The notes: generated by a model from the letters alone, not told the origin. Positions 17,250 to 27,591 are shown, numbered from the stretch's first letter. The stretch is DNA of 64,000 nt from Paenibacillus montaniterrae (GCF_018403185.1 NZ_BOSE01000001.1:744001-808000), one strand, 5' to 3'. Numbers and translations are program-made.

Positions 17250-17737
17250 AGCCCGACCTCCCAGTAATCTGTGGTTTTTGTCCTGGTTTTAAAGAATCTG
17301 GATAACGTTAAATGATCAGCTTGAGCCGATTGGAATTCTAACGAATATTGATGATCTTAAAGACGGGAAACTGCTTTAATTACGGTGAAAACCGCCTAAT
17401 AAGACGCTGTATATTCCTTAGAATAGAGATTGGCTCCATTTGTGACAAATAGCGTTACTCAGTTTCCTTAGCTGCTAACTTGCTCGTATACGCAACATAA
17501 CGACTACCAACCGACTCTTAACCAGCTCCTTAGCGACTAACCGGCTCGTATCCAACACCTTAGCGACTAAAAACAACTACGGCACAGCAAGATCTGCAAA
17601 AGACCCCTCTGTGCCGCAGCGCATCTCATTCGCCAAATGTGTGACGCCTAATGATTGTAAATCCAGACTATAAGTCTGGAGCTATAAGTCCAGAGCTATA
17701 AAGTCCAGAGCCATGAGTCTATGGCTCTGAATCCAGC
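17250..17737. other. Non-coding stretch with short repeats and hairpins
   Basis: I find no gene here. It holds two copies of CCTTAGCGACTAA (about 17531 and 17561) and a hairpin CGGCACAG (17580-17587) / CTGTGCCG (17609-17616) with a long loop. Next come three near-copies of AGCTATAAGTCCAG (about 17668-17714), then a perfect hairpin CAGAGCCAT / ATGGCTCTG (17706-17729) just after the lacZ stop. The last hairpin may end the lacZ transcript, though it lacks a good T-run. Confidence 0.6.
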
Positions 17738-20700
17738 CTATGCTCTTTCAATCTTGAATTCGAAGCTAAGCGGCTGGTCGCTTGGGATATGATACTCAGG
17801 ATGAACTGGCGCACCCCAGCTGTCGTCTCCCCCTACTCCCATCTGTTTGCCTGCAACCGTTACGACGGTGTAATGCACGTCAGGCAGCTCATATTGATGC
17901 AGCGCATTTTCCAGCTCGAACGCAGTATAAGGCGAAATGCGGCATTCGACCGGCGCTTCTGCTGGCGAAGTAATGACAATACCTTGCTGCAGCGGATTCG
18001 TAATTGCTACTCTTCTTACACCAGTGCGATTGCCAGATTCCTGTGGCACCAAGTACGGCGTTACATCTCCGGCACGAGTCTGGAACGCTTGCAGACGAGC
18101 GCCAAACGCGCGGTCAATATAGTTCTCTTCAGGCCCCATTGCATACCAGTCAAGCTGATCATAGTCAGCGGACAGCTTGAAGGAAAGCGCGAAGATTGGC
18201 AGTGTAGGCAAGTCCTTCGCTCCGGAATAGTCTGCTTTTACGGCAATTTCTCCACCCTCGGTTACCGTATAGGCGACCTTCACCACAAGCTCCTTGCTAA
18301 TGCTGAATTGGTACGTAAAGCTGACAGTCGCGCTATGCTCATTTTCTTCAAGCTCAACCCCGACACATTTGCGAGACAGACTTGCTGCAAACCATTGTGC
18401 CCGTTCATAGCCCTGGTTGTAGCCCTTGTCATTATCTGTTGTTGCACGCCAGAACAGCACATGTGGCGGCTGCGCAATCATTTCCCGTCCATCGTACTGC
18501 ACTGAAATCAATGTGCCTGCCTGCTTGGAGAAAATAATGCTGAAATCCTTCCCATGCATGCCGATATTAACATCGCCTACCGCTACACGGAACGTTTTAG
18601 CCGCTAGCTCAACAGATTGCTGCGCAGCAACAAAAATATGCTGGCCAAATGCGATCTCATGCCCTTTATCCGCCCAAAGTGTCGCTTCGCGCAGCACAAG
18701 CGACGCCGTGATTGCATATTCACCATATGCCGGTTCGGTCGTCCATTGAACAGACAGCTGGCGCTGCTCGCCTGCTGGAACATCGAGCTGCATGCGCTGC
18801 TGCTCAAGCAGCTTCCCTTCATGCTCCAAACTTATGACTAGCTCATACTGCTCCGTGCCAATAAACAAATTGTCGTTGCGGACGATAACAGAATCCTTCG
18901 CGACAGTCAGCTTCATATTTTGATAGAGGAATTTAACCTCCTGCATTTTAGGCGTTACAGTGCGATCGGCAAACACAATACCGTTGCCGCAGAAGCTGTT
19001 GTCGTTAGGGCGGTCGTCAAAATCTCCGCCATAAGCGAGAAACTCCTTGCCGTAGCGATCCTTCTTCACCAGCATCTGATCGATATAATCCCAAATGAAG
19101 CCGCCTTGGTACATCGGATACTTGTCCTCTAGCTCGGTATATTTATGCATACCGCCAACCGAGTTGCCCATTGCATGCATATATTCGCAGCTAATATACG
19201 GCTTGCTCGGATTATCGCTCAAATAAGCTTCAATATCGGCAGGCCGCGCATACATGCGAGATTCCATATCTGTGCAATCGGCAAAATTGCGATCATAGAC
19301 GACACCTTCATAGTGAACAAGACGCGAGCTGTCTGCAGAACGGAAGTAGTTGGCAACATTGAGCAGCACTTCGCCAACATACGACTCATTGCCCAGCGAC
19401 CAAATTAAAATTGCAGGATGGTTTTTATCGCGCTCGAGCATCGAGATAGCGCGATCCATGACAATATCGTTCCATTCCTTATGATGCAGCGGAATGTTCC
19501 AAGAAGGCTCGACTGCGCCCATCTTCTGCCACGAACCATGCGTTTCCAGATTCATTTCATCGATTAAATATACGCCGTATTCGTCGCATAGCTCATACCA
19601 TAGCGATTGATTCGGATAATGGGATGTACGAACGGCGTTCAAATTGTTTTGCTTAATCGTTTTAATATCCCACAGCATATCCTCTTTTGTAATAGCGCGT
19701 CCGCGACGAGCATTGAATTCATGGCGATTTACGCCTTTGAAAATGATGCGTTTGCCGTTAAGATGCATAATTTTGTCAATCATTTCAAAGCGACGGAAGC
19801 CAATCCGCTCATGCAGCACCTCAACCAGCTCGCCTGCTTGATTGCGAACTAAAATGTAAAGGCTGTACAAATTCGGAGCCTCTGCGCTCCATGGCTGCAC
19901 CTCTCCTGGCTCCAGCGCTACCGTTGACTGCCCGCTAATTGACTGTACGAGGCGAGCAAGCTGCTCTCCCGAATTTGATTTCAAAATAAACTCAAGCTCG
20001 GCCTGCGCATCATTCAGCAATGATACATCCACGGAAAGTACGCCTTGCGTATAGGAATCATCTAAGCTGGCATGGACGAACAAATCGCGAATATGAACCT
20101 TTGGAACGGTATATAAGTAAACATCACGGAAAATGCCTGAAAATCTCCAAAAGTCCTGATCCTCCAGCCAGCTTCCTGTGCTGCGTTGATAAACCTCTAC
20201 TGCCAGCTTGTTTTCACCAGCTTGAAGATATGGCGTCAGCTCAAATTCAGATGGCGTAAAGCTGTCCTCGCTATAGCCGATAAACTGGCCATTCAACCAT
20301 ACGTAAAATGCCGATTCAACACCCTGAAATGATATAAATAATGGCTTGCCCTGCATATGCTGCGGCACTGTAAACGTTTTTACATAGCTGCCTACAGGGT
20401 TATCCTCCATATTAACCTGTGGCGGTCTTAGCTCATGAATGCCATCCCATGGATACATCGTATTGACGTATTGCGGCTTGCCATGGCCTTGAAGCTGAAT
20501 ATGTCCAGGCACTTGAATAAAATCCCAGCTTGCTACATCATATTGGGGCTCAAAAAATTGTGCGGGACGATCCGCAGGCTTGCTGCTGTAGCAAAACTTC
20601 CAAGAGCCGTTCAGGCTGTGGCGCAGCTTCATCTCTCCTCTGGCTTCAGCTTCCTCCACGGTTTCATAATATTTGTGATCTGAGTGTGCTTTAATGCGAT

Positions 20701-20758
20701 TGACCGCGAATACCGAAGGATCTGCCAGCCAATTTAGAGATGGTTGTGTAGTCGTCAT
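17738..20758 (-). CDS. lacZ: Beta-galactosidase, glycoside hydrolase family 2
   Basis: 1006 residues, a full LacZ-type length, from an ATG preceded by GGAGGTAG. Order: GH2 sugar-binding domain (about 50-220), immunoglobulin-like domain (220-330), TIM barrel (330-620), and the beta-galactosidase small-chain domain (about 730-1000). Acid/base Glu in SLGNESYVG (about residue 457) and nucleophile Glu in SCEYMHAMGNS (about 526) are visible. No signal peptide, so it acts in the cytoplasm on sugars imported by the adjacent ABC transporter. It lies downstream of a hairpin that follows the permease genes, so it may be expressed partly independently. The exact galactoside is not readable. Confidence 0.93.
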   Translation of the reverse strand: MTTTQPSLNWLADPSVFAVNRIKAHSDHKYYETVEEAEARGEMKLRHSLNGSWKFCYSSKPADRPAQFFEPQYDVASWDFIQVPGHIQLQGHGKPQYVNTMYPWDGIHELRPPQVNMEDNPVGSYVKTFTVPQHMQGKPLFISFQGVESAFYVWLNGQFIGYSEDSFTPSEFELTPYLQAGENKLAVEVYQRSTGSWLEDQDFWRFSGIFRDVYLYTVPKVHIRDLFVHASLDDSYTQGVLSVDVSLLNDAQAELEFILKSNSGEQLARLVQSISGQSTVALEPGEVQPWSAEAPNLYSLYILVRNQAGELVEVLHERIGFRRFEMIDKIMHLNGKRIIFKGVNRHEFNARRGRAITKEDMLWDIKTIKQNNLNAVRTSHYPNQSLWYELCDEYGVYLIDEMNLETHGSWQKMGAVEPSWNIPLHHKEWNDIVMDRAISMLERDKNHPAILIWSLGNESYVGEVLLNVANYFRSADSSRLVHYEGVVYDRNFADCTDMESRMYARPADIEAYLSDNPSKPYISCEYMHAMGNSVGGMHKYTELEDKYPMYQGGFIWDYIDQMLVKKDRYGKEFLAYGGDFDDRPNDNSFCGNGIVFADRTVTPKMQEVKFLYQNMKLTVAKDSVIVRNDNLFIGTEQYELVISLEHEGKLLEQQRMQLDVPAGEQRQLSVQWTTEPAYGEYAITASLVLREATLWADKGHEIAFGQHIFVAAQQSVELAAKTFRVAVGDVNIGMHGKDFSIIFSKQAGTLISVQYDGREMIAQPPHVLFWRATTDNDKGYNQGYERAQWFAASLSRKCVGVELEENEHSATVSFTYQFSISKELVVKVAYTVTEGGEIAVKADYSGAKDLPTLPIFALSFKLSADYDQLDWYAMGPEENYIDRAFGARLQAFQTRAGDVTPYLVPQESGNRTGVRRVAITNPLQQGIVITSPAEAPVECRISPYTAFELENALHQYELPDVHYTVVTVAGKQMGVGGDDSWGAPVHPEYHIPSDQPLSFEFKIERA

Positions 20759-20836
20759 GTTTCTACCTCCAAAATGGATTTATTATAATGTTAACTACTA
20801 AATACTCTGCTTTATGCATTACTTTATACATACTAT

Positions 20837-20882
20837 AAAAGCCAGGCATTGTCTACTGCTAAGCAGCAATGCATGGCTTTTA
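20837..20882 (-). terminator. Hairpin after the ABC permease genes
   Basis: AAAAGCCAtGCATTG and CAATGCcTGGCTTTT pair on the minus strand between the permease stop and lacZ. It is probably a partial terminator that lowers lacZ expression relative to the transporter. Confidence 0.65.
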
Positions 20883-20889
20883 TCGCCGA

Positions 20890-21714
20890 TTATTTTACAG
20901 AACCTGTCATACCTGCTACGAAATGCTTCTGCATAAAGAAGAATACTAACGCAGTCGGGATCGTAGAGATTACGATTGCTGTCATAATAACGCCATAATC
21001 AGGTGAATATGCTGAGCCTAGTGTAGAAATTAAAAGTGGTACAGTTTGATTTTCTGGTGATTGCAGCACAATCAAAGGCCACAAATAGTTGTTCCAGCTG
21101 GACATAAAGGTAATAATCCCAGCTGCTGCATAAGTCGTTTTCATCGTTGGCACAAATACTCTGAAAAACAATCCCAGCTCGCTCAAGCCGTCAATACGGC
21201 CCGCTTCCAGCAAATCCTTAGGAAACATTTTCGCATTTTGCCGGAAGAAAAAGATAAGAAACGCTGTAACAACAGTCGGCAGCACAACGCCTGACAGCGT
21301 ATCGATCCCAATTGCCGGAGCTGTATTGGAAATCTTGGCGAACATTTGGAACAGCGGAATCATAATCGCTGCAAATGGAATCATCATCGACAGCAGCAAA
21401 ATAGAAAATACAGCATCTCTTGCCTTGCTGCGATAAATTTCAAAGCCAAAGCCAGCCAGCGACGCAATAACTAGCGAAATAATCGTAGTGGACACCGAAA
21501 CCTTAGCTGAGTTCAGCAATGCCGTTGAAATATCAACCGACTCGAACAAATTTCTAATATTATCAAACAAATGCGTACCTGGAATGATTCTCCCTTTTGT
21601 CACATCAGCCGAAATATTCGTTGCGCTTGTAATCATCCATAGAAACGGGAAGATTGAAATAATCGCCGAAACCGACAAAAACAAATACATTCCCAATTTT
21701 TTAAGCTTACTCAT
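20890..21714 (-). CDS. Carbohydrate ABC transporter permease, MalG family
   Basis: 274 residues with six predicted membrane helices and the permease EAA-loop signature EAGRIDGLSELGLFFRVFVP at about 170-190. It belongs to the CUT1 class. It overlaps the preceding permease by 4 bases, showing translational coupling. No ATPase subunit is encoded here; CUT1 importers in Bacillales commonly share one ATPase (MsmX type) encoded elsewhere. Confidence 0.9.
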   Translation of the reverse strand: MSKLKKLGMYLFLSVSAIISIFPFLWMITSATNISADVTKGRIIPGTHLFDNIRNLFESVDISTALLNSAKVSVSTTIISLVIASLAGFGFEIYRSKARDAVFSILLLSMMIPFAAIMIPLFQMFAKISNTAPAIGIDTLSGVVLPTVVTAFLIFFFRQNAKMFPKDLLEAGRIDGLSELGLFFRVFVPTMKTTYAAAGIITFMSSWNNYLWPLIVLQSPENQTVPLLISTLGSAYSPDYGVIMTAIVISTIPTALVFFFMQKHFVAGMTGSVK

Positions 21715-22604
21715 TTATCGTCACCTGCCAATTTGAACTGCAAAAATGCAAGAATGATAATGATGACTACAATTGAGTACGACACTGTAGCTGCGTATCC
21801 AAAGTCAGATGAATATTTAAACGATAGGTTGTAGATGTATTGAGAAATCGACGTTGTCGCGTTTCCTGGTCCGCCCTTCGTAATGTTCATAACTTCATCA
21901 AATAGCTGAAGCGTACCGATTGTCGATGTAATGGACGTAAATAAAATGATCGGCTTCAACAATGGAATCGTAATGCCAAAAAATTGCCGCGTTGCCGAAG
22001 CGCCGTCAATGCGAGCCGCTTCATAAATCGAATTGTCAATGTTTTGCAGCGACGACAAGTAAAAAATCATATTGTAGCCAGTCCAGCGCCAAGTGATGGC
22101 GATAATGATCGTAATTTTCGCCCAGAACGGATCAGTAATCCAGGCGATCGGTGTTTGGATCAGATGCAAATTCATCAGAAACTTGTTCACCAAGCCATCT
22201 GTTGCGAATAGATATTTAAAAATTACGGAATAGGCAACAAGAGAAGTTACCGCTGGTAAAAAGATTGCAGTACGGAAAAAGCCTTTAAATCGTAGCTGGC
22301 TGTTGTTCAATAATACAGAAAGGAACAGCGCCAAAATAATCATAATCGGAACTTGCACAATTAAGTATATAAATGTATTCGTTAAAGCTGTTCTGAACGT
22401 TGTGTCGGTAAAGAGGCGCTTGTAATTATCCAACCCGACAAATTCGAGGTTCATCCCCGTACCTGATTTGAATGACAGCAGCAACGCCTGCAGCATCGGA
22501 TAAAAATAAAAAACGACAATCATAATGACAGCCAAGCTTACAAACAGCCAACCAGTCAAATTGGATTTGCGCTGAATACTCATGCCCTTCTTCGCTGTAC
22601 TCAC
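21711..22604 (-). CDS. Carbohydrate ABC transporter permease, MalF family
   Basis: 297 residues from a GTG at 22604, chosen because AAAGGAG lies 8 bases upstream; a TTG at 22631 is also in frame but falls among intercistronic hairpins. Six membrane helices with the EAA signature EAARIDGASATRQFFGITIP at about 195-215. Forms the membrane pore with the MalG-type partner and receives substrate from the lipoprotein encoded just upstream. Confidence 0.9.
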   Translation of the reverse strand: MSTAKKGMSIQRKSNLTGWLFVSLAVIMIVVFYFYPMLQALLLSFKSGTGMNLEFVGLDNYKRLFTDTTFRTALTNTFIYLIVQVPIMIILALFLSVLLNNSQLRFKGFFRTAIFLPAVTSLVAYSVIFKYLFATDGLVNKFLMNLHLIQTPIAWITDPFWAKITIIIAITWRWTGYNMIFYLSSLQNIDNSIYEAARIDGASATRQFFGITIPLLKPIILFTSITSTIGTLQLFDEVMNITKGGPGNATTSISQYIYNLSFKYSSDFGYAATVSYSIVVIIIILAFLQFKLAGDDK

Positions 22605-22622
22605 TGTTTTTGCTCCTTTCTT

Positions 22623-22670
22623 CGGCTGCAAAACAGCCGGGCTCGGTCTCCAGCTTTTGGCTGAAGACCG
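22623..22670 (-). other. Intercistronic hairpins between binding-protein and permease genes
   Basis: Two adjacent stems: CGGCTG/CAGCCG (22623-22639) and CGGTCTcCAGC/GCTGaAGACCG (22644-22670). In binding-protein ABC operons such structures often stabilise the upstream mRNA so that the binding protein is made in excess; that role is inferred. Confidence 0.6.
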
Positions 22671-22712
22671 TATGGAAGCCCTGATCTGTTACTGCTTGAC
22701 AACCGACTGCAA

Positions 22713-24020
22713 TTAACGAATTTGTGATTCGGCTTGAGTTTGTGCATTGCCTAGAACGGTTTGCAAATCAGCGCCGTTCATGTAGTTCTGAACCTCAACA
22801 ACCATAATATCCTCAATTGCATACGTATGCATGCCGTAGTTTACGTTAGGAATTTGCTCAGTCCAGGAAGCAAAGTCAGAGATCGTTGTTTGGCCTCCGA
22901 AAAACTCGTCAGGCGCAGAATATGCTTCGCCCTCAGCAGCAGCCTTCAGCGTACCAATCGCACCGATTTCCGTTACAAGTGTTTGGTAGAAATCAGCGTT
23001 GGAGCCGAATGTTTCCTTCAAGAACTCAGCCGCAGCTTCTTTGCCGTCAACATTCAATACATACCAGGAGCTTCCGCCCAGATTGGAAGCATGTACAGAA
23101 GATTCAGTGTTAGCAAGAGTCGGCAATGGTACGATTGCCCATTTGCCAGATTGCTCAGCTTCAGCTTTTACAGAAGCTGTAATCCAGTTACCTGTTGGAA
23201 TAGATGCAACATCGCCGCTATTGAACGCGCCAACAAATTGGCTCCAGTCAGAAATAACTTTGACAATGCCTGCATCCATCAGTTTTTTGTATGTTTCAAG
23301 CGCATCTGCTAGCGCTGCGTTATCTTTCAAATATGGAGTTTTGCCGTCTTCCTTCAAATACCAGGAACCAGCGGATTGAATCATCATACGAATTAAGCCA
23401 AGATCGTTAGGATCCTGAGTCAGCATATCGTGTCCTGTTTTTTCTTTAACAGCTTTACCGATTTCGATGTATTGATCCCAAGTGATATCTTGAAGATCAT
23501 CAACGGAATAGCCAGCCTCTTGCAAATAGTCAGTACGAACATATAGGCCCGCTACGCCAGAATCGAATGGCACACCATACTGCTTGCCGTTAAAGCTTGT
23601 TGGTCCGATTTTATAATCTGCGAAATCAGACGGGTTAATGAACTCGTCTAGCGCAAAAAATGCATCAGGGTAAGCTTGCAGGAAGCTTTGCGCACGGTAA
23701 TCCTCAATCAAAACAATGTTAGGCAAGCTTTTTGTAGTACCGGAGTTAAGACCTGCATTCAAGCGTTGAATAATATCATTTTGTGCATTCTCAACAAGAT
23801 TTACAGTTAGATCAGCATTTTTCTCAGCATACACCTTTTTTGCGAATTCCATAGCACCGATATTGAACACTTTATCCCATGCCCATACCGTTATCTCTTG
23901 TTTTGAGCCATTTGAGCCAGAAGGAGTATTCCCCTCTCCTTGATTCGCATTATTCGTATTGCTTGAGCACGCTGTAAGCAGCATAAAGCTCGCTAGCAAT
24001 ACCGTTAGTAATTTTTTCAT
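22713..24020 (-). CDS. Sugar-binding lipoprotein of the ABC transporter
   Basis: 435 residues from the ATG at 24020 (MKKLLTVLL), preceded by AAGGGG; a longer in-frame start at 24107 would bury the signal peptide. Lipoprotein signal with lipobox LLTAC (Cys about 18), a short Ser/Asn/Gly linker, then a family 1 solute-binding domain to the end (KQEITVWAWDKVFN; GVPFDSGVAGLYVRTDYLQEAG region). It sits on the outer face of the membrane and delivers sugar to the permeases. Its promoter carries a CcpA-site-like sequence. Confidence 0.92.
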   Translation of the reverse strand: MKKLLTVLLASFMLLTACSSNTNNANQGEGNTPSGSNGSKQEITVWAWDKVFNIGAMEFAKKVYAEKNADLTVNLVENAQNDIIQRLNAGLNSGTTKSLPNIVLIEDYRAQSFLQAYPDAFFALDEFINPSDFADYKIGPTSFNGKQYGVPFDSGVAGLYVRTDYLQEAGYSVDDLQDITWDQYIEIGKAVKEKTGHDMLTQDPNDLGLIRMMIQSAGSWYLKEDGKTPYLKDNAALADALETYKKLMDAGIVKVISDWSQFVGAFNSGDVASIPTGNWITASVKAEAEQSGKWAIVPLPTLANTESSVHASNLGGSSWYVLNVDGKEAAAEFLKETFGSNADFYQTLVTEIGAIGTLKAAAEGEAYSAPDEFFGGQTTISDFASWTEQIPNVNYGMHTYAIEDIMVVEVQNYMNGADLQTVLGNAQTQAESQIR

Positions 24021-24065
24021 AACATTCAGCCCCTTTTTGATATTCACAGTACGATTGAAAAAAAC

Positions 24066-24098
24066 TGAAAGCGTTTGCCGGCTAACGATTTCATTATA
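24066..24098 (-). promoter_or_regulatory. Promoter with CcpA (cre)-like site for the sugar-transport genes
   Basis: A TATAAT lies at 24093-24098 on the minus strand with only a poor -35, as expected if an activator such as the adjacent AraC-type regulator is needed. TGAAAGCGTTTGCC (24066-24079, read on the plus strand) matches the cre consensus closely. It falls just downstream of the expected start, a roadblock position for catabolite repression. Confidence 0.55.
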
Positions 24099-24204
24099 GC
24101 AACTCAAAATTGGTGCTCGTTAGCAATATCTTTATCCCGATTAGTCTTTTCTATACTTGATTGAAGGGGCTGAACGAAGCGTGATGCTTCTGTTATTACT
24201 TTTT

Positions 24205-26001
24205 TTATGTTTTGGTAATTTCTTTAGATACAGATACTGGAATTAACAATTTAATGCGCGTTCCTTCTCCCTTCGAGCTATGAATTTGCACGCCATAGCC
24301 TTCGCCATACAGCAGCTCAAGTCGATCATTTACGTTGCGGATTCCGATGCCAGAAAAGAAATGAGAAGAATTTTTGCTTGCCGGCATGCTTTCGTTCCAG
24401 TCCATATCAAAGCCTACGCCATCGTCGACAATCTCACATACGAGATTGCTGCCTTCTCGTGAAATCATTACGTAAATGTAACCGTCTGCCTGTCCACGAA
24501 ATGCATGAAAGAAGGCATTCTCGATAAACGGTTGAATAATGAGCTTCGGAATGGCAAAGTCGTAGCACTGCTCATCAATAAAGTAGTTCACCTTAATTTG
24601 CTCTCCGTAGCGTACATGATTAATAAACACATAGTTTTTTAAATTGACAAGCTCCTGCTTTACGGTAATCATTTCGCTGGCATTGCCGATAGTGTTTTGC
24701 AGCAGCTCAATTAGTGCGTTAATTGTCGCAGTAGCCTTATCCTTATTGCCCTGCTGTACAAGAATTTTTACCGAGGCAAGCGTATTGTACAGAAAGTGCG
24801 GATTAATTTGCATTTGCAGCGCCGACAGCTCGGCATTGCGCTGCTCCTTTTGCGACTTTAGCAGCTCGGCAATATATTCATTTAGCTCGTCCAGCATTAA
24901 ATTGTAAGCTTTGCCAACCTCTTTAATTTCATTGCTGCCGGAAACGACGATGTAATTTCCAAAATTCCGCTTCGTTACACGAGACATTTGCCGCGCCAGC
25001 AACGTTAGCGAGCGGGTAATGCGCCGTGATACAATAAACACAATGATTAGCGAAATGAACACAATCGCTGCAATAATTAACGTCAGCGTTTTCACATCTA
25101 ACATTTGCGATAAAGCAACGCGCTTGTCGATCGTATTAACCAAATAAAGATCATAGGTAGGCAAGTAGGTCGACAGTATTAAATACTGCTTTCCTTGCCA
25201 ATCAACGTTAATATATTTCTCTCCCTGCTGCTCGATTTGCTTCGCATAGTCCAGCAGCTCCTGTTCAGTCGTGCCCAGCTTGCTTGTCACGTTGGACGAC
25301 ACAACGATACCGCTACGATTCAGCAGCAGCACATCATTACCTTCACTTGTAAAGCCCGAATAATTCTTTTTGAACTCTGCTTCCTTGATTGCAAAATATA
25401 GAACGCCATAGATTTCGCCGCTTAGCTGCTCATACATCGCCTTGGAAGCAACGATGACCGCTTGCTCATTTTGCTGTCCGTCCAAAGTGCTCATATCGAT
25501 ATGATAATGCAGCTTGCGCGGCGATTGAATCGTTTGCTCGGTAATGAAATGCTCGTTCAACCCCTTGTAGGTTGGCGGCCAGAACGTCGTATCGGTTGCA
25601 TGGCGATTGCCGTTATTGCCGATCACGACCATTGCGATCGGATAAGAAGCAAGCGTGGACTGGAGACGCTTCATCTCCTGCGTCACCTTATAGTGACTGC
25701 TGAGCGCTTCTATCGTCGTAAATTGTCCTCTCGTCAGAAAGCGTTTGATTTCACCGCTTATATTGGCGTTGCTGGCAGTCATGGAGACGGCATAATTCAT
25801 CGCTTCGGCGCTTGTTTGAATTTGCGTCATAATTTTCCCATTCGTAATGCTGAACGTATCCATAAACACCTGCTCGGAGATGCGGATCATAACAAACCAC
25901 GTCAGCACTGCAACGGTTATAATGCTGACCAGCGTAATCGAAAACATTTTAATAAACAGATTATGATATTTGAGCTTCTCGGCTATTCGCTTCAGTCTCA
26001 T
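24205..26001 (-). CDS. Sensor histidine kinase, LytS/YesM type
   Basis: 598 residues; AGAGGAG before the ATG. First membrane helix about 18-40, extracellular sensor region to about 300, second helix about 303-323, HAMP (about 324-378). Then a His_kinase domain with the phosphorylated His in NPHFLYNTL (about residue 400), and a C-terminal HATPase with DDGVGFD and GIGIRNVNDRL. This is the two-helix extracellular-sensing type that pairs with AraC-type response regulators. It is encoded 13 bases after its regulator and upstream of the sugar ABC genes, so it probably senses the sugar or the loaded binding protein. Confidence 0.92.
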   Translation of the reverse strand: MRLKRIAEKLKYHNLFIKMFSITLVSIITVAVLTWFVMIRISEQVFMDTFSITNGKIMTQIQTSAEAMNYAVSMTASNANISGEIKRFLTRGQFTTIEALSSHYKVTQEMKRLQSTLASYPIAMVVIGNNGNRHATDTTFWPPTYKGLNEHFITEQTIQSPRKLHYHIDMSTLDGQQNEQAVIVASKAMYEQLSGEIYGVLYFAIKEAEFKKNYSGFTSEGNDVLLLNRSGIVVSSNVTSKLGTTEQELLDYAKQIEQQGEKYINVDWQGKQYLILSTYLPTYDLYLVNTIDKRVALSQMLDVKTLTLIIAAIVFISLIIVFIVSRRITRSLTLLARQMSRVTKRNFGNYIVVSGSNEIKEVGKAYNLMLDELNEYIAELLKSQKEQRNAELSALQMQINPHFLYNTLASVKILVQQGNKDKATATINALIELLQNTIGNASEMITVKQELVNLKNYVFINHVRYGEQIKVNYFIDEQCYDFAIPKLIIQPFIENAFFHAFRGQADGYIYVMISREGSNLVCEIVDDGVGFDMDWNESMPASKNSSHFFSGIGIRNVNDRLELLYGEGYGVQIHSSKGEGTRIKLLIPVSVSKEITKT

Positions 26002-26014
26002 GTTTCTGGCTCCT

Positions 26015-27574
26015 CTACTGCATCATATAGCTTTTGCGAAATTGACTGGGCGACATTCCCTTCAGCTTCTTGAAAACCTTCGTAAAATAGCTATGGTCGG
26101 AATAGCCAACCTGAACGCTAATATCCGAGATTGCCATATCAGTCGTTTGCAGCAGCTCTGCCGCCTTGTCGACGCGCACCCGATTCAAATACTCGCTAAA
26201 GCCCTCGCCATGATGCGAGGAAAACAATGTCGATAGGTACGACGGATTAAAGTGAAAATGGTTGGCGACATCACTTAAGCTGATCGGCTCCATATAATGC
26301 TGCTGAATATAGCTGATGATCATCGCCAGATTAGGATTGGCTGCAGCGAAGCGGCTAGAGCTGACGGCCTCTCTCATTTGCTCCATAAAAGCTTGTACCT
26401 GCAGGATTGCCTCCGTCACATGGGTAGACTCATTAATGCTGCGGAAATAGCTGTATTTGCTCGCCTCCAATTGCTTCGTATTGATTTCAAGCTTGCCCAG
26501 CATAATGATCATATTAAATATAATATTGCCAAGCAGAGATTTGAAGGCAAACACATCAAGCGTATAATAGCTTGCCGCAGCAGCCATATAGTGATGCAAT
26601 ATTTCGATTGCTTCCTCCAGTCTGCGCTGCTGCAGCTGCTCCATAAACAAGCTCATATTAAACTCTGGCTCTTGCTCAATCAGCTTCGGCAGCTCATGCC
26701 GAATAATCAGTGTTTTGTCACGCGGCAAAAAGTAGCGATAGGCAGCGAGCTTTACAAACTGCTCATAATACTGCTCATACAGCTGGGCAATTGAGCGAAA
26801 GCTGTCGCCCAGCACCCAGGCGACATGCTGCTCCTGCAGCCGCACAGAATTGGACAGTGCGCGAATCGCCGGCATCATGCTCTCCCACTGCGCTTCACTG
26901 CTGTTGAGCAGTACAACGACTGCACTTTCTTCTGTAGGCAGCAAATGATGCTGCAGCTGATGCATAAATGGCGCGAACATTTCATTCAATCTTTGCAGCA
27001 GCTGCTCCTTAATGGCAGCGTGGGTGCGACCGTATTTTAAGTCTGCTCCGAACAAGCGGAAGCTTGGGTAGGCGAAAAGCTGTTGTATATCCGTCTGTGA
27101 ATCTGCTGCGTCGTAGCCTGACATTAAGCGATCCAGCAGCGTGCTGACATTAGGCTGGCCAGAGCGTTCGCCCTCTGCAAGCCTCAAGGAAGGAATCCGC
27201 TGCGCAGTCCGCTTCAGAATCGTCAGCAGCTGCTCAGCTTCTAGCTTCGGCTTTAATATATAATCTGCAACACCCTTTTGAAACGTATCGCGTACATAAT
27301 GGAATTCGCTAAAGCTGCTTAGCACGATCACTTCTATATCAGGATAGCGTTCCTTAATTAGGCTGGTCAGCTCTACGCCATCAATTTGCGGCATAACAAT
27401 ATCGGTAATAACGATGTGAGGCTGCAGCTGCTCAATCAGCTTTAATGCTTCCTGTCCATTCGAGGCTTCTCCGACAATGAGAAAGCCTTCCTGCTCCCAC
27501 TGCAGCAAATGCTTGATGCCCTGGCGTACCAGCACCTCATCATCAACAATAACTACGTGACAAGTTGCTTCCAT
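26015..27574 (-). CDS. AraC-type response regulator (YesN type)
   Basis: 519 residues from the ATG at 27574, with AGGAGG 6 bases upstream; an in-frame ATG at 27625 overlaps the promoter region. Receiver domain at 1-120 with phospho-acceptor Asp in HIVITDIVMP (about 57) and Lys in ILKPKLEAE. A long middle region (about 130-415) has no motif I recognise. The C-terminal tandem AraC helix-turn-helix (about 420-519) includes ISDISVQVGYSDHSYFTKVFKK. It is expected to activate the adjacent transporter and lacZ genes. Confidence 0.92.
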   Translation of the reverse strand: MEATCHVVIVDDEVLVRQGIKHLLQWEQEGFLIVGEASNGQEALKLIEQLQPHIVITDIVMPQIDGVELTSLIKERYPDIEVIVLSSFSEFHYVRDTFQKGVADYILKPKLEAEQLLTILKRTAQRIPSLRLAEGERSGQPNVSTLLDRLMSGYDAADSQTDIQQLFAYPSFRLFGADLKYGRTHAAIKEQLLQRLNEMFAPFMHQLQHHLLPTEESAVVVLLNSSEAQWESMMPAIRALSNSVRLQEQHVAWVLGDSFRSIAQLYEQYYEQFVKLAAYRYFLPRDKTLIIRHELPKLIEQEPEFNMSLFMEQLQQRRLEEAIEILHHYMAAAASYYTLDVFAFKSLLGNIIFNMIIMLGKLEINTKQLEASKYSYFRSINESTHVTEAILQVQAFMEQMREAVSSSRFAAANPNLAMIISYIQQHYMEPISLSDVANHFHFNPSYLSTLFSSHHGEGFSEYLNRVRVDKAAELLQTTDMAISDISVQVGYSDHSYFTKVFKKLKGMSPSQFRKSYMMQ

Positions 27575-27591
27575 GTTAATCCTCCTGTAAT

